The translations under genes were made by a program, and so were the position numbers. A DNA stretch of 64,000 nucleotides from positions 635,334 through 699,333 of the forward strand of contig NZ_JADMLH010000002.1 of NCBI RefSeq assembly GCF_016464385.1. Direction: 5' to 3'. Below the pieces are notes generated by a model. It did not search any database and was not told the origin of the DNA. It saw only the letters and a list, made by a program, of their open reading frames with translations. Position 1 is the first letter of the stretch, and each line of letters starts with the position of its first letter. Below, one piece after another: positions 38,941 through 47,175 of this stretch. This DNA is from Nucisporomicrobium flavum (lineage in GTDB: Bacteria; Actinomycetota; Actinomycetes; Mycobacteriales; Micromonosporaceae).

Positions 38941-39687
38941 GTGCAGAACGCTCGTGAGTTTCCTGACTTCCTAAGGCTGATCGACGAGCGGTCGACCGCC
39001 TTCAGCACCCTCATCGCCGGCGCGCCCGATCTCGATGTCCCGGTGCCGACCTGCCCCGGCTGGACGCTGTTCGATCTGGTGCAGCACCTGGGCGCGGGAC
39101 GCCGCAAGTGGGCCGCCGTCGTCGCCGGGAAGGTTCCTGGTCCCGCAGCGGCCGCACCGAGCGAGCGCCCCGCCCTGCTCGCCTGGTTCACCGCTTCGAC
39201 GCAGGAGCTGCTGAACGCCCTGCGGGAGGCCGGCCCGGATCGCGGCTGCCGGACTTGGTGGGGCGCCTCTCAGTCGCCGCAGACCTCCGGAGCCGTCGCC
39301 CGGCACCAGGTTCAGGAGGGCGCGGTGCACACGTACGACGCCCAGCTCGCCCTCGGCGACCCGCAGCCGTTGCCGGTGGAGATCGCACTCGACGGCGTCG
39401 AGGAATTCCAGCTCACCTGCTGCGCGACGACGGCCGCGTGGCCGCACGAGCCCGCGGTCGTCGACTACCACGCCACCGAGGGCCTTTCCCTCCGACTCCG
39501 ACTGTCCGCCGACGGGGCGAGGGTCACCCGCCTGCAGTCGGCGGACGACAAGCCCGACGCCTCCCTCCGCGGTACGGCCAGCGATCTGGTCCTGGTCTTC
39601 TACGGCCGCATCCCGCTGGACTCCGTGGAGCTCGCGGGCGACCGTCGCGTCTTCGAGCAGCTGATCGCCTGGGAGCCGGAAGCCTAG
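38941..39687 (+). CDS. Maleylpyruvate isomerase/DinB-like mycothiol-dependent family protein
   Basis: A 248-residue protein with an N-terminal DinB-like four-helix bundle of the mycothiol-dependent maleylpyruvate isomerase N family: FSTLIAGAPDLDVPVPTCPGWTLFDLVQHLGAGRRKW near residues 22-59, with the His of LVQHLG, and HQVQEGAVHTYDAQLALG near 121-138 supplying further metal ligands. The C-terminal part (about 170-248) is the MDMPI_C-type domain. Such proteins use mycothiol, in keeping with an actinomycete host. The GTG start at 38941 comes 9 bases after the previous stop. Substrate unknown. Confidence 0.82.
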   Translation: MQNAREFPDFLRLIDERSTAFSTLIAGAPDLDVPVPTCPGWTLFDLVQHLGAGRRKWAAVVAGKVPGPAAAAPSERPALLAWFTASTQELLNALREAGPDRGCRTWWGASQSPQTSGAVARHQVQEGAVHTYDAQLALGDPQPLPVEIALDGVEEFQLTCCATTAAWPHEPAVVDYHATEGLSLRLRLSADGARVTRLQSADDKPDASLRGTASDLVLVFYGRIPLDSVELAGDRRVFEQLIAWEPEA

Positions 39688-40187
39688 GACGGATCGTGGC
39701 GTTCGTGCTCCAGCAGCCAGGTCTTGACCCCGAGACCCCACCGGTACCCGCGCAGCGTCCCGTCCGTTCCCAGCACCCGATGGCACGGCACGAACAGCGC
39801 CACCGCGTTGCGCGCGCATGCCGTTGCCGCCGCGCGGATCGCTGACGGGCGGCCCGCCAGCTCCGCGAAGCCCGTGTACGTCACCGGCGCGCCTGGCTTG
39901 ATCTCGCGCATGACCTGCCAGGCATGGGCCAGGAACGGGCCGGTTGTGTGCTGCTCGACCACGACCCCATCGATCGCGGTCAGGTCACCGTCCAGATAGG
40001 ACAGCACCGCGTCCCCGACCGGCCCAGGTGACGCTGCGGGTCGCGTCTCCTCCCGCAGATCCTTGTGTACGAGCGAAAGCAACGCACCGACCTCGGTGGT
40101 GAAGCCGGCCGCCCGTACCGTGCCCGCGTCGCTGACGACGTAGGTGAACGGGCCGGCCGGGGTGTCGAGCGTGTGGCTGTGCATCAT
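39684..40187 (-). CDS. ogt: Methylated-DNA-[protein]-cysteine S-methyltransferase
   Basis: A 167-residue suicide repair enzyme that takes alkyl groups from O6-alkylguanine. The acceptor Cys135 lies in the PCHRV motif (134-138), preceded by an HTH (TYTGFAELAGRPSAIRAAATACARNAVA) and followed by GTLRGYRWGL. The ATG at 40187 has GGAGG 6 bases upstream. It overlaps the stop of the upstream Ada/AlkA fusion gene by 4 bases (ATGA), so the two repair proteins are translationally coupled. The end overlaps the convergent isomerase-like gene by 4 bases. Confidence 0.94.
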   Translation of the reverse strand: MMHSHTLDTPAGPFTYVVSDAGTVRAAGFTTEVGALLSLVHKDLREETRPAASPGPVGDAVLSYLDGDLTAIDGVVVEQHTTGPFLAHAWQVMREIKPGAPVTYTGFAELAGRPSAIRAAATACARNAVALFVPCHRVLGTDGTLRGYRWGLGVKTWLLEHERHDPS

Positions 40188-41599
40188 GCGGACCTCCAGA
40201 GTCGCATCAGGGCGTACGAGCGCCAGGGCCGCCAGCGTTCGGCGTGCGCCTCCAGCGCCTTGGGGGTGTGCGGCAGGCCGAGCGCCCTCGCGCCGCGCTG
40301 GACCGCCACGTCGGTGGGGAGGAAGACGTCCGGGTCGCCGACGGCGCGCATGGCCACGTAGCCCGCGGTCCACGCGCCGACGCCGGGCAGCTCGAGCAGC
40401 CGGGCGACGGCCTCCTCCCGGTCGGCGCCGGGTTCGAGGTCGAGCTTGCCGTCGGCCACCGCCTCGGCCAGCGCGCGGATGCTCGCCCGTCGCGCGGCAG
40501 GCATCCGGAACGCGTCGTCCGGCAGACCCGCCACGGCCTCGGCGGTGGGGAAGCCGCGCAGCTCACCCGGCTGCACCGGACTGAGCATGCGGCTCAGGGT
40601 GGTGCGGGCGCCGGAGACCGAGACCTGCTGGCCGACGATCGCACGGACCGCCATCTCGAAGCCGTCGACCGCGCGGGGGACCCGTACCCCCGGCTCCGCA
40701 TTGATCCGCGCACTCAGCGCGGGGTCGGCACCCAGCGTGCCGTCGACGGCGACCGGATCCGCGTCCAGGTCGAACAGCCGCCGGCAGCGGGCCACGGCGG
40801 GCGCCAGGTCGCGCACGTCGGTCAGCCGCAGTGTCGCCGACACGAAGCGGTCGGCCGGGGTCAGGGCGACGGTCGCGCTGCCGTGCGGCAGATTCAACCC
40901 CCGGCGGTACGTCGTCCCGTCGCACTCCTCGACGCCCGGCAGGGTACGCGCGGCGAGGAACCCCAGCAGGGCGCCGGCGTGCAGCGGTGCCCGGTACGCG
41001 AGCCGCAACGAGATCGCGCCCGCCTCCGGTTCCCCGCCGGTACGCCGTACCCGCAGCTCGCCGGGCGATCGCGCGTACACCTCCTGGATCGTGTCGTTGA
41101 ACTGCCGCACGCTGCCGAAACCGGACGCGAACGCGATCTCGGCGAAGCCGAGCGCGGTGGTCTCGATGAGGATCCGCGCGGTCTGCGCGCGCTGCGCCCG
41201 GGCCAGCGCCAGCGGACCGGCGCCCAGCTCGGCGGAGAGCATCCGGTTGAGGTGCCGCTCGGTGTAGCCGAGCCGGCTCGCGAGCCCCGGGACACCCTCC
41301 CGGTCCACCACGCCGTCGCCGATGAGCCGCATGGCCCGCCCGACCACGTCGGCCCGCACGTCCCACTCGGGCGAGCCCGGCGCGGCGTCGGGCCGGCAGC
41401 GGCGGCAGGCCCGGTAGCCGGCCCGCTGGGCGGCCGCCGCGCTGGGATGGAAGGTGACGTTCTCGCGCTTCGGGGTGAGCGCGGGACAGGACGGCCGGCA
41501 GTAGATGCCGGTGGTACGCACGGCCGTGTAGAACCAGCCGTCGAAGCGCTGGTCACGGCTGTCGACGGCCCGGTAGCACCGCTCGAAGTCCAGTTCCAT
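40184..41599 (-). CDS. Ada N-terminal/AraC-HTH/AlkA fusion: adaptive-response regulator and 3-methyladenine glycosylase
   Basis: A 471-residue fusion. Residues 1-75 form the Ada zinc-binding methylphosphotriester domain with Cys34 and Cys38 (GIYCRPSCPA) and Cys65 and Cys68 (CRRC); Cys34 corresponds to the methyl acceptor. Residues ~85-180 are an AraC-type double HTH (FGSVRQFNDTIQEVYARSPGELR). Residues ~190-300 form the AlkA N-terminal domain and ~310-471 the HhH-GPD glycosylase with LPGVGAWTAGYVAMRAVGDPDVFLPTDVAV, the Asp of PTD being catalytic. The protein senses methylated DNA, activates the operon and removes alkylated bases. Overlaps ogt (ATGA). Confidence 0.93.
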   Translation of the reverse strand: MELDFERCYRAVDSRDQRFDGWFYTAVRTTGIYCRPSCPALTPKRENVTFHPSAAAAQRAGYRACRRCRPDAAPGSPEWDVRADVVGRAMRLIGDGVVDREGVPGLASRLGYTERHLNRMLSAELGAGPLALARAQRAQTARILIETTALGFAEIAFASGFGSVRQFNDTIQEVYARSPGELRVRRTGGEPEAGAISLRLAYRAPLHAGALLGFLAARTLPGVEECDGTTYRRGLNLPHGSATVALTPADRFVSATLRLTDVRDLAPAVARCRRLFDLDADPVAVDGTLGADPALSARINAEPGVRVPRAVDGFEMAVRAIVGQQVSVSGARTTLSRMLSPVQPGELRGFPTAEAVAGLPDDAFRMPAARRASIRALAEAVADGKLDLEPGADREEAVARLLELPGVGAWTAGYVAMRAVGDPDVFLPTDVAVQRGARALGLPHTPKALEAHAERWRPWRSYALMRLWRSA

Positions 41600-41659
41600 G
41601 GGCTCGAGTCTGCTCCCTGGCCGGCCCTCCTGGCTGGCGGGATTCGGACATGGCCGTGC

Positions 41660-41842
41660 CGCGTCAGAGATCCGCTTGTGCAGCATGGGTACGCGACCCA
41701 GCCGGCGGATGACCTCAGGTTCGTGCGCCGCGCGCAGCGACACGTACATCGCGCCCACCGGGCGGGTGCCGACCCGGGCGACGAGCACGACACCCGGCTG
41801 CCGGGCGCGTTCCCGGTAGACAGGTTCATCGTGCCCAATGGA
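41660..41842 (-). pseudogene. Remnant of a GNAT acetyltransferase
   Basis: In the 41600-41916 gap the minus strand encodes a stretch with DEPVYRERARQPGVVLVA, VGTRPVGAMYVSLRAAHEPEV and RRLGRVPMLHK, which matches the middle of typical actinomycete GNAT proteins. It breaks off just before the acetyl-CoA-binding loop and has no proper N-terminus. It therefore looks like a decayed or truncated gene upstream of the repair operon. The remainder of the gap shows nothing else. Confidence 0.5.
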
Positions 41843-41916
41843 CGCACGCCGGTCGATCCGGGACCGGCGTGCGCCGTACGCACGCAGCGCCGGTCCCGTG
41901 ATCCCGAGGCGCCGCA

Positions 41917-42180
41917 CTAGGTGGACATGACGAAGGCGACGATCAACAGGATGAGCAGGGCCGCGGCCAGCGTGAACGCGGCGAGCCCGGCCAGCACGGC
42001 CTTGATGACGTCCATGACCGGGGCGATCGCCGCCCGCAGCAGGCCCAACATGATCATCATGACCGCCGCCATCAGCATGATCAGGATGCTCAGACTGCCG
42101 CGGCCGCCACCGGGCGTGGGCGAGGCGGTCAGAAGAAAGGTCGACTTTTCGAGTACGGGAACAGGCGCTAGGGTGAACAC
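41917..42180 (-). CDS. Small hydrophobic membrane protein
   Basis: Up to 87 residues from GTG 42180. The core is two strongly hydrophobic helices (about residues 30-50 and 55-86; LSILIMLMAAVMMIMLGLL and AFTLAAALLILLIVAFV). The N-terminal 28 residues are less convincing, and a start within the first helix is possible. No family recognised; two-helix proteins of this size may be membrane-active, but there is no partner RNA or regulator to suggest a type I toxin. Confidence 0.5.
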   Translation of the reverse strand: MFTLAPVPVLEKSTFLLTASPTPGGGRGSLSILIMLMAAVMMIMLGLLRAAIAPVMDVIKAVLAGLAAFTLAAALLILLIVAFVMST

Positions 42181-42182
42181 AG

Positions 42183-42503
42183 GTGACTCTTTTCGCTGGT
42201 GAGCGGGAGGGCGTTGCCGTTACAGACACACCTCCGGCGGCCACCGGGGGTGTGTTGCCGTTCGAGGGCCGTTGGCTCGGTCGCCTCGCATGCCTCGCAT
42301 CGTCGCGGGCCTCGCCTGATCACAGCCGCGCGTGCCGCTGGTGGTGCCCGCTGCAAGCCGCCGGGTCGTCGCTTTCGGATCATGGGACCTCCGGCCGGCT
42401 GATGGCGATTCAGCAACGCTCTGCTTCGACGCTAAACTTCAGCGCTGAACTGAAGCAATACGCATTCCGCGCTTCGGTGAGCGCTATGCACATGATTGAG
42501 TAG
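42183..42503 (+). CDS. Weak open reading frame, possible small protein
   Basis: A 106-codon frame from GTG 42183, which lies 8 bases after TAGGGT (42169-42174), consistent with a leaderless start. The protein has several Cys and Trp residues but no recognisable family, and its C-terminal half runs into the TTCAG/CTGAA motif cluster of the XRE regulator. The composition is only weakly protein-like, so it may be non-coding. Confidence 0.22.
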   Translation: MTLFAGEREGVAVTDTPPAATGGVLPFEGRWLGRLACLASSRASPDHSRACRWWCPLQAAGSSLSDHGTSGRLMAIQQRSASTLNFSAELKQYAFRASVSAMHMIE

Positions 42504-42598
42504 GTCCGCCTCAGCAAAGGGTCGCAATCAGCGGTATCTGCGGGACGGCGCTCGATCAATAGTTCAGCTACTAAAGTGAACGCAACTGAAGGGCTGAA
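42438..42598 (+). promoter_or_regulatory. Cluster of TTCAG/CTGAA half-sites before the XRE gene
   Basis: A perfect 12-base palindrome TTCAGCGCTGAA (42438-42449) is followed at once by ACTGAAG (42449-42455). Near the start of the XRE gene lie GTTCAGC (42562-42568), ACTGAAG (42585-42591) and GCTGAA (42593-42598). Repeated half-sites around a regulator's own start suggest an autoregulatory operator. Confidence 0.4.
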
Positions 42599-42602
42599 TC
42601 CA

Positions 42603-43673
42603 ATGGTTGCGGACGCGATGGGCGCGCGGCTGCGCAGGCTGCGCACGGAAGAATTCGGCGAGCGAAAAGTCGCCCAGAAGGCGCTCGCGATGGCCCTCGG
42701 CGTCAGTGGGCCCCTGGTCTCCTCCTGGGAGAAGGGCAACGCCGTGCCGCCCGACGAACGCCTGGAGACGTACGCCCGGTTCTTTGCGTCGGCCCGCTCC
42801 ATGCGAGACGGGCACCCGCGGCTGCTGTCCGTCGGGGAGTTCGACGAGCACGAACGCCGCCGCTACGCCGAACTCCTCAGCGAGCTGACGTCGTTGCGCC
42901 CCGCACGCAACGGCCCGCCCGCCGGACGCGAGACCCGGGTGACCCGATCGCCGTGGGAGGGCATGTGGCACTTCGAGGACCGAGCCCCGATCACGCTCGT
43001 CTGCGCCCGCCTGCCGAAGAGCGCTCGGGCCAGCGCCGTGTACACGGACTCCGGCAGCCCGGACTACGTCGAGCTGTATTCGTACAGTGATCTGGATGCG
43101 CTGATGGAGCTCTACGGTCACGTATACGCGGCCAACCCCGGCGTACGGGTCAGCCGCGTGCTCGCCGACGTGCTGACCCAGGACGACATCACCAACCATC
43201 TCGTCCTTCTGGGTGGCGTCGACTACAACCCCATGACACGTCTGGTGATGCAGGAGTTGAGTCTCCCGGTGAGTCAGGACAGGCGCGAGGGCGGCGATTC
43301 GGACGTCGGGTGTTTCCGGGTCACCGACGAGAGCGGCGCGACCCTCAGCTTCCCCTCGACGCTGGAGGGTGCGCGGCCGAACCAGCGGCTCACCGAGGAC
43401 GTGGCGCAGTTCTGCCGCGGGCCCAACCCCTTCAACCGCAAGAGGACGGTCACCATCTGCAACGGGAACTACGGCCGCGGGACGTACGCGGCGGTGCGTA
43501 CTCTGACCGACCCGCGCTTCCGGGACCGCAACCGTACGTACATCCAGGCGCGGTACTCGGCGGGGGACACGTACAGCATTCTGGCCCGCGTCACCATCGT
43601 GAACGGCAAGGTCATCACTCCGGACTGGACCGTCGAGGGCACCGTCCTGCACGAGTGGCCGCTCGAAGCATGA
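42603..43673 (+). CDS. XRE-type HTH protein with large unrecognised C-terminal domain
   Basis: A 356-residue protein. Residues 1-65 are a Cro/CI-like HTH (RLRRLRTEEFGERKVAQKALAMALGVSGPLVSSWEKGNAVPP). A charged linker leads to a ~260-residue domain with PITLVCARLP, a PDYVELYSYSDLDALMELYGHV helix, HLVLLGGVDYNPMTR (glycine-rich loop after a hydrophobic strand, Rossmann-like) and a beta-rich C-terminus. The domain is not recognised; the layout suggests a ligand or nucleotide sensor, or an enzyme, governed by the HTH. ATG 42603 is chosen with GAAGGG upstream; GTG 42576 is possible. It overlaps the convergent GNAT frame by 205 bases. Confidence 0.75.
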   Translation: MVADAMGARLRRLRTEEFGERKVAQKALAMALGVSGPLVSSWEKGNAVPPDERLETYARFFASARSMRDGHPRLLSVGEFDEHERRRYAELLSELTSLRPARNGPPAGRETRVTRSPWEGMWHFEDRAPITLVCARLPKSARASAVYTDSGSPDYVELYSYSDLDALMELYGHVYAANPGVRVSRVLADVLTQDDITNHLVLLGGVDYNPMTRLVMQELSLPVSQDRREGGDSDVGCFRVTDESGATLSFPSTLEGARPNQRLTEDVAQFCRGPNPFNRKRTVTICNGNYGRGTYAAVRTLTDPRFRDRNRTYIQARYSAGDTYSILARVTIVNGKVITPDWTVEGTVLHEWPLEA

Positions 43674-44269
43674 TCATTGTTGCTGCGTCCGGACCGGAGT
43701 GATACTTCCGGGTTTCGTCTGATCACGAGCCTGCGGTGCGGCGGGGGGATGAGCTGTTTCATGAGCACCCGGCATCGGTCGGGCTCCGCCGATCCCACCG
43801 TGCCGCCGCCGTCATATTCGACTTTCGTGGTGTCCAGTGGCTCGTCACGCCAGCGTCGGTAGCCGATCCGGCGGTACAGCCGCTCGGCGCCCTCATTGTC
43901 CAGTCCCACGCCAAGCACAATCGTGGTGAAGCGTTGCCGGCGAAGACGGTTCTCGATCGCGTTCATCACCCAGGTGCCGATGCCTTGGTGACGCAATGCC
44001 TCCGGCACCTGCAGGTGTGTGAGGAGCCGTGCGGTGGCAGGCGGGAACCGGGAGCGCAGTTCAGTCTCGTCGCTGCCGACCGGTCCCAAGGTGGCGGTGC
44101 AGAGGACCTCTTCACCGCGCCGGGCGACCACAAGCTCGGTGCCGGTGTGCGAGCCGGCCAGGAAGTGAGCGAAGTATCCTTCTTCGCCCTCGAACACTTT
44201 GGCCAGGGCGTCGACGTCCGCCGCGCCGGCGCGGAATAGCTCAATGCCGGTGATCACGAACGACATCAT
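43469..44269 (-). CDS. GNAT family N-acetyltransferase
   Basis: A 266-residue frame. Residues 1-175 form a GNAT fold with the acetyl-CoA motif VPEALRHQGIGTWVMNAIENRLRRQ and the later VGLDNEGAERLYRRIGYRRW strand-helix typical of the family. The final ~65 residues lie antisense to the end of the XRE gene (205-base overlap) and look unlike a GNAT domain, so the functional protein may end near base 43690 or the tail may be tolerated. ATG 44269 (or 44266) is the start. Substrate unknown. Confidence 0.75.
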   Translation of the reverse strand: MMSFVITGIELFRAGAADVDALAKVFEGEEGYFAHFLAGSHTGTELVVARRGEEVLCTATLGPVGSDETELRSRFPPATARLLTHLQVPEALRHQGIGTWVMNAIENRLRRQRFTTIVLGVGLDNEGAERLYRRIGYRRWRDEPLDTTKVEYDGGGTVGSAEPDRCRVLMKQLIPPPHRRLVIRRNPEVSLRSGRSNNDHASSGHSCRTVPSTVQSGVMTLPFTMVTRARMLYVSPAEYRAWMYVRLRSRKRGSVRVRTAAYVPRP

Positions 44270-44761
44270 CTCGAATCATGAAACCACTCCATGCGCATCG
44301 GGATACCTTCACTTCACCCCGTTGCCGTTGGTGACTTCTGCTTGTGCTCATCGTGTGGATCAGCTATGGCGCGGGTGCTCTGGATGATCTTTCAGCCGGC
44401 GGATTCACTCCGCGGGAGCGCTGTCACATGAAGGGTATGCTCCATGCTTTCATCCGGCTAGTATGGCGCTTGGATGAGTGGCCGGTGAAGTCTTGCCGGT
44501 GGATGCGTTTCGCAGACGGAATACGACCGCGCTGTGGGAGCGGTCGACGGTAACGGAGACGACGGCGTCGACGGTCTGCCCGCGCTCATCCGAGATCAGG
44601 ATCGCGATAGTCCCTGGGATTCGCCGTATCCGACGGGCTGGAGGGCACGTGAGACGTCAAGAAACAGCCGTTGATCTGCCATTCGCCCGTTCGTCGATCT
44701 TCTTCGAGGAATCCGGACACTCCGACGACTGCGCCGGTCAGTCGTATCCGTCGGTGCATGA
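44270..44761. other. Intergenic stretch without supported gene
   Basis: This 492-base gap is lower in GC than its neighbours. Several open frames exist (44344-44553 and 44478-44780 on the plus strand, 44586-45035 on the minus strand), but none has a recognised family, a good ribosome binding site or a convincing composition. It may hold a decayed gene. Confidence 0.4.
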
Positions 44762-45931
44762 ATGTTCGACTGCCATATGATCGATTTTCTCGATCATCTC
44801 GAAGGGTCAGCCGGACCGGCGGCACGCGTCCGTCACCGCCCCTCCCATCGCGGTCTGCTCGTGCAGCCCGGCATTGTCCAACCGGCGGATGTATCGGCCA
44901 TCGCAGTGCCCACGAACCGCGACGCGGCAACGATGCGTGATTCGCTCCGGCTGGCGGAGGAGTTGGGCCGCCCCTTGGTAGCGCTCTGCAGCCAATGGTC
45001 GTTGGTCGAACGTGTTCTTCGCGAAGCCCGGGCATTCGAAGTCACCGTCGTGGTGGTGGACGTGGCGGGTGCGACCCAACTGCCGAAGTTCCGTTGCGAC
45101 GTGCTCGTGGCCCCGATGCGAGGTCTCACCCGGCTCAACGATGTGAGCTTGAAGCGGAACCTGAGCCTGGCGGTTGCGCGCATGCTGCGTTGGCGGCGGC
45201 TCGCCTTCCTCGACGATGACATCACCGATCTGAGTGCGGACGCCATTCGCGCCGCCGGCGGGATGCTGAGCCGGCACAACGTTGCAGCGTTGGAGAATGT
45301 CGGCTTCCCGGACAACTCCGTGGTCTGTCACACGCGCCGGGAGGTCGGCATGCTGCAGGACACCTTCGTCGGGGGCGGTGCAATGGCCGTGCGAGTCAAC
45401 CAGCGGACCCCTTTCTTCCCCGCGGTCTACAACGAGGACTGGTTCTTCCTCGTAGGCCGACGTGCCGTGGAGCGGGTGGCGGTCTGCGGCAAGGTCAGCC
45501 AGCGCGAGTACGACCCATATCTGTCGCCGGAGCGGGCCCGGTCGGAGGAGTTCGGCGACTGCCTCGCGGAGGGCCTGTTTGCGCTTTCCGAGCAGGATCG
45601 TCCCGCCGAGGCGGCTGACGAGGCCTACTGGCGGGCGTTCCTCGACGACCGGATCCTCATGATCGACGACATCCTCGAACGCCTCGCCGCGACACCGCCG
45701 AACGAACGGCGGCACCGGATGGCCCAGGCGCTGCGGGTGGCCCGCGGACGCTGCCGGATCATCGACCCCGCGTTCTGCGTGCGCTACCTGGCGGCGTGGC
45801 GGGCGGACCTTGACGTGTGGAAGCGGTTCCTCGCCGGCCTGCCGGTCATCGACGATCCCGTGGCGGCCTTCGCGCACCTGGGGCTCAAGGCGTACGTGCA
45901 CCCCGCTCGGAGCCGGCGGCCAGGCCCGTAG
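44762..45931 (+). CDS. Glycosyltransferase-like protein (GT-A-type motifs), unknown role
   Basis: A 389-residue cytoplasmic protein. Near residues 135-160 RNLSLAVARMLRWRRLAFLDDDITDL gives a DDD motif in the position of the GT-A metal-binding DxD, and later FVGGGAMAVRV and PAVYNEDWFFL supply the Gly-rich acceptor loop and the ED pair expected of a GT2-type transferase. The C-terminus is helical and Arg-rich. The start is uncertain: ATG 44762 or ATG 44777, neither with a clear ribosome binding site. No sugar or glycan genes are adjacent. The ychF gene follows 11 bases after the stop. The family could not be named. Confidence 0.6.
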   Translation: MFDCHMIDFLDHLEGSAGPAARVRHRPSHRGLLVQPGIVQPADVSAIAVPTNRDAATMRDSLRLAEELGRPLVALCSQWSLVERVLREARAFEVTVVVVDVAGATQLPKFRCDVLVAPMRGLTRLNDVSLKRNLSLAVARMLRWRRLAFLDDDITDLSADAIRAAGGMLSRHNVAALENVGFPDNSVVCHTRREVGMLQDTFVGGGAMAVRVNQRTPFFPAVYNEDWFFLVGRRAVERVAVCGKVSQREYDPYLSPERARSEEFGDCLAEGLFALSEQDRPAEAADEAYWRAFLDDRILMIDDILERLAATPPNERRHRMAQALRVARGRCRIIDPAFCVRYLAAWRADLDVWKRFLAGLPVIDDPVAAFAHLGLKAYVHPARSRRPGP

Positions 45932-45942
45932 ACTGGTCTGTC

Positions 45943-47028
45943 GTGAGCCTCTCCATCGGGATCGTCGGCCTGCCCAACGTCGGCAAGAGCACCCTCTTCA
46001 ACGCCCTGACCAAGAACGACGTGCTCGCCGCGAACTACCCGTTCGCGACGATCGAGCCCAATGTCGGCGTCGTCGGGCTGCCTGACGAGCGGCTGACCCG
46101 GCTCGCCGAGATGTTCGGCAGCGAGAAGACCATCCCGGCGCCCGTCTCGTTCGTCGACATCGCCGGCCTGGTCCGCGGCGCGTCGAAGGGCCAGGGCCGC
46201 GGCAACGCGTTCCTCGCGAACATCCGCGACGCCTCGGCCATCTGCCAGGTCGTCCGCGCCTTCTCCGACCCGAACGTCCTGCACGTCGACGGCAAGGTCT
46301 CCCCGGCCGACGACATCGAGACGATCAACACCGAGCTCATCCTCGCGGACCTGCAGACGGTGGAGAAGGCCCTGCCCCGCCTGCAGAAGGAAGCCAAGCT
46401 CAAGAAGGACCGCGCCCCGGCGGTCGCCGCGGCCGAGGCGGCGTTCAAGCTGCTCAACGACGGCACCACCCTGTACGCGGGCGCCAAGGCGGCAGGCATC
46501 GACCTGGACCAGCTCGCCGAGCTGCACCTCCTGACGATCAAGCCCTTCCTGTACGTCTTCAACGTCGACGAGGCCGAGCTGGGCAACGCGGCGTTCCTGG
46601 ACGAGATGCGCGCCCTCGTCGCCCCGGCCGAGGCCATCTTCATGGACGCGAAGATCGAGTCCGAGCTGATCGACCTCCCCGAGGACGAGGCGATGGAGCT
46701 GCTCGAATCCACCGGCCAGACCGAACCGGGCCTCAACCAGCTCATCCGCGTCGGCTTCAGCACGCTGGGGCTGCAGACGTACCTGACGGCCGGCCCCAAG
46801 GAAGCCCGAGCCTGGGTCATCCCGGTCGGCGCGACGGCCCCGGAAGCGGCGGGCGTGATCCACTCGGACTTCCAGCGCGGCTTCATCAAGGCCGAGATCG
46901 TGAGCTTCGAGGACCTGATGGCGGCCGGCTCGATGGCGGCGGCCAAGGCGGCGGGCAAGGTCCGCATGGAAGGCAAGGACTACATCATGAAGGACGGCGA
47001 CGTGGTGGAGTTCCGCTTCAACGTCTGA
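45943..47028 (+). CDS. ychF: Redox-regulated ATPase YchF (Obg-family)
   Basis: A 361-residue translation-associated P-loop protein. Walker A is GLPNVGKS (residues 9-16); switch regions show NYPFATIEPNVGVVGLPD and DIAGLVRGASKGQGRGNAFL. The specificity motif NVDEAEL replaces the NKxD of true GTPases, explaining the ATP preference of YchF. The TGS domain closes the protein, with EARAWVIPVGATAPEAAGVIHSDFQRGFIKAEIV and DYIMKDGDVVEFRFNV. The GTG at 45943 lies 8 bases after TAGACT (leaderless pattern). In mycobacteria it is close to ispH; here ~25 kb separate them. Confidence 0.96.
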   Translation: MSLSIGIVGLPNVGKSTLFNALTKNDVLAANYPFATIEPNVGVVGLPDERLTRLAEMFGSEKTIPAPVSFVDIAGLVRGASKGQGRGNAFLANIRDASAICQVVRAFSDPNVLHVDGKVSPADDIETINTELILADLQTVEKALPRLQKEAKLKKDRAPAVAAAEAAFKLLNDGTTLYAGAKAAGIDLDQLAELHLLTIKPFLYVFNVDEAELGNAAFLDEMRALVAPAEAIFMDAKIESELIDLPEDEAMELLESTGQTEPGLNQLIRVGFSTLGLQTYLTAGPKEARAWVIPVGATAPEAAGVIHSDFQRGFIKAEIVSFEDLMAAGSMAAAKAAGKVRMEGKDYIMKDGDVVEFRFNV

Positions 47029-47175
47029 CTCCGGTGGCGGGGATTGCCGTGACGTCGGCATCCGCCTATCGGCCCGATCGTGCCCCATCTGGATCCGCTC
47101 TTCAGTGGCGCGGGCGTGCATCGGTGTCCTCCGTGACCATGGAGGACACACGATCAGTCGACAGATGGAGCCCAG

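Noticed and set aside
44344..44780. Small plus-strand open frames in the 44.3-44.8 kb gap
   Set aside because: No ribosome binding site, no family and poor composition; kept only as an unexplained gap.
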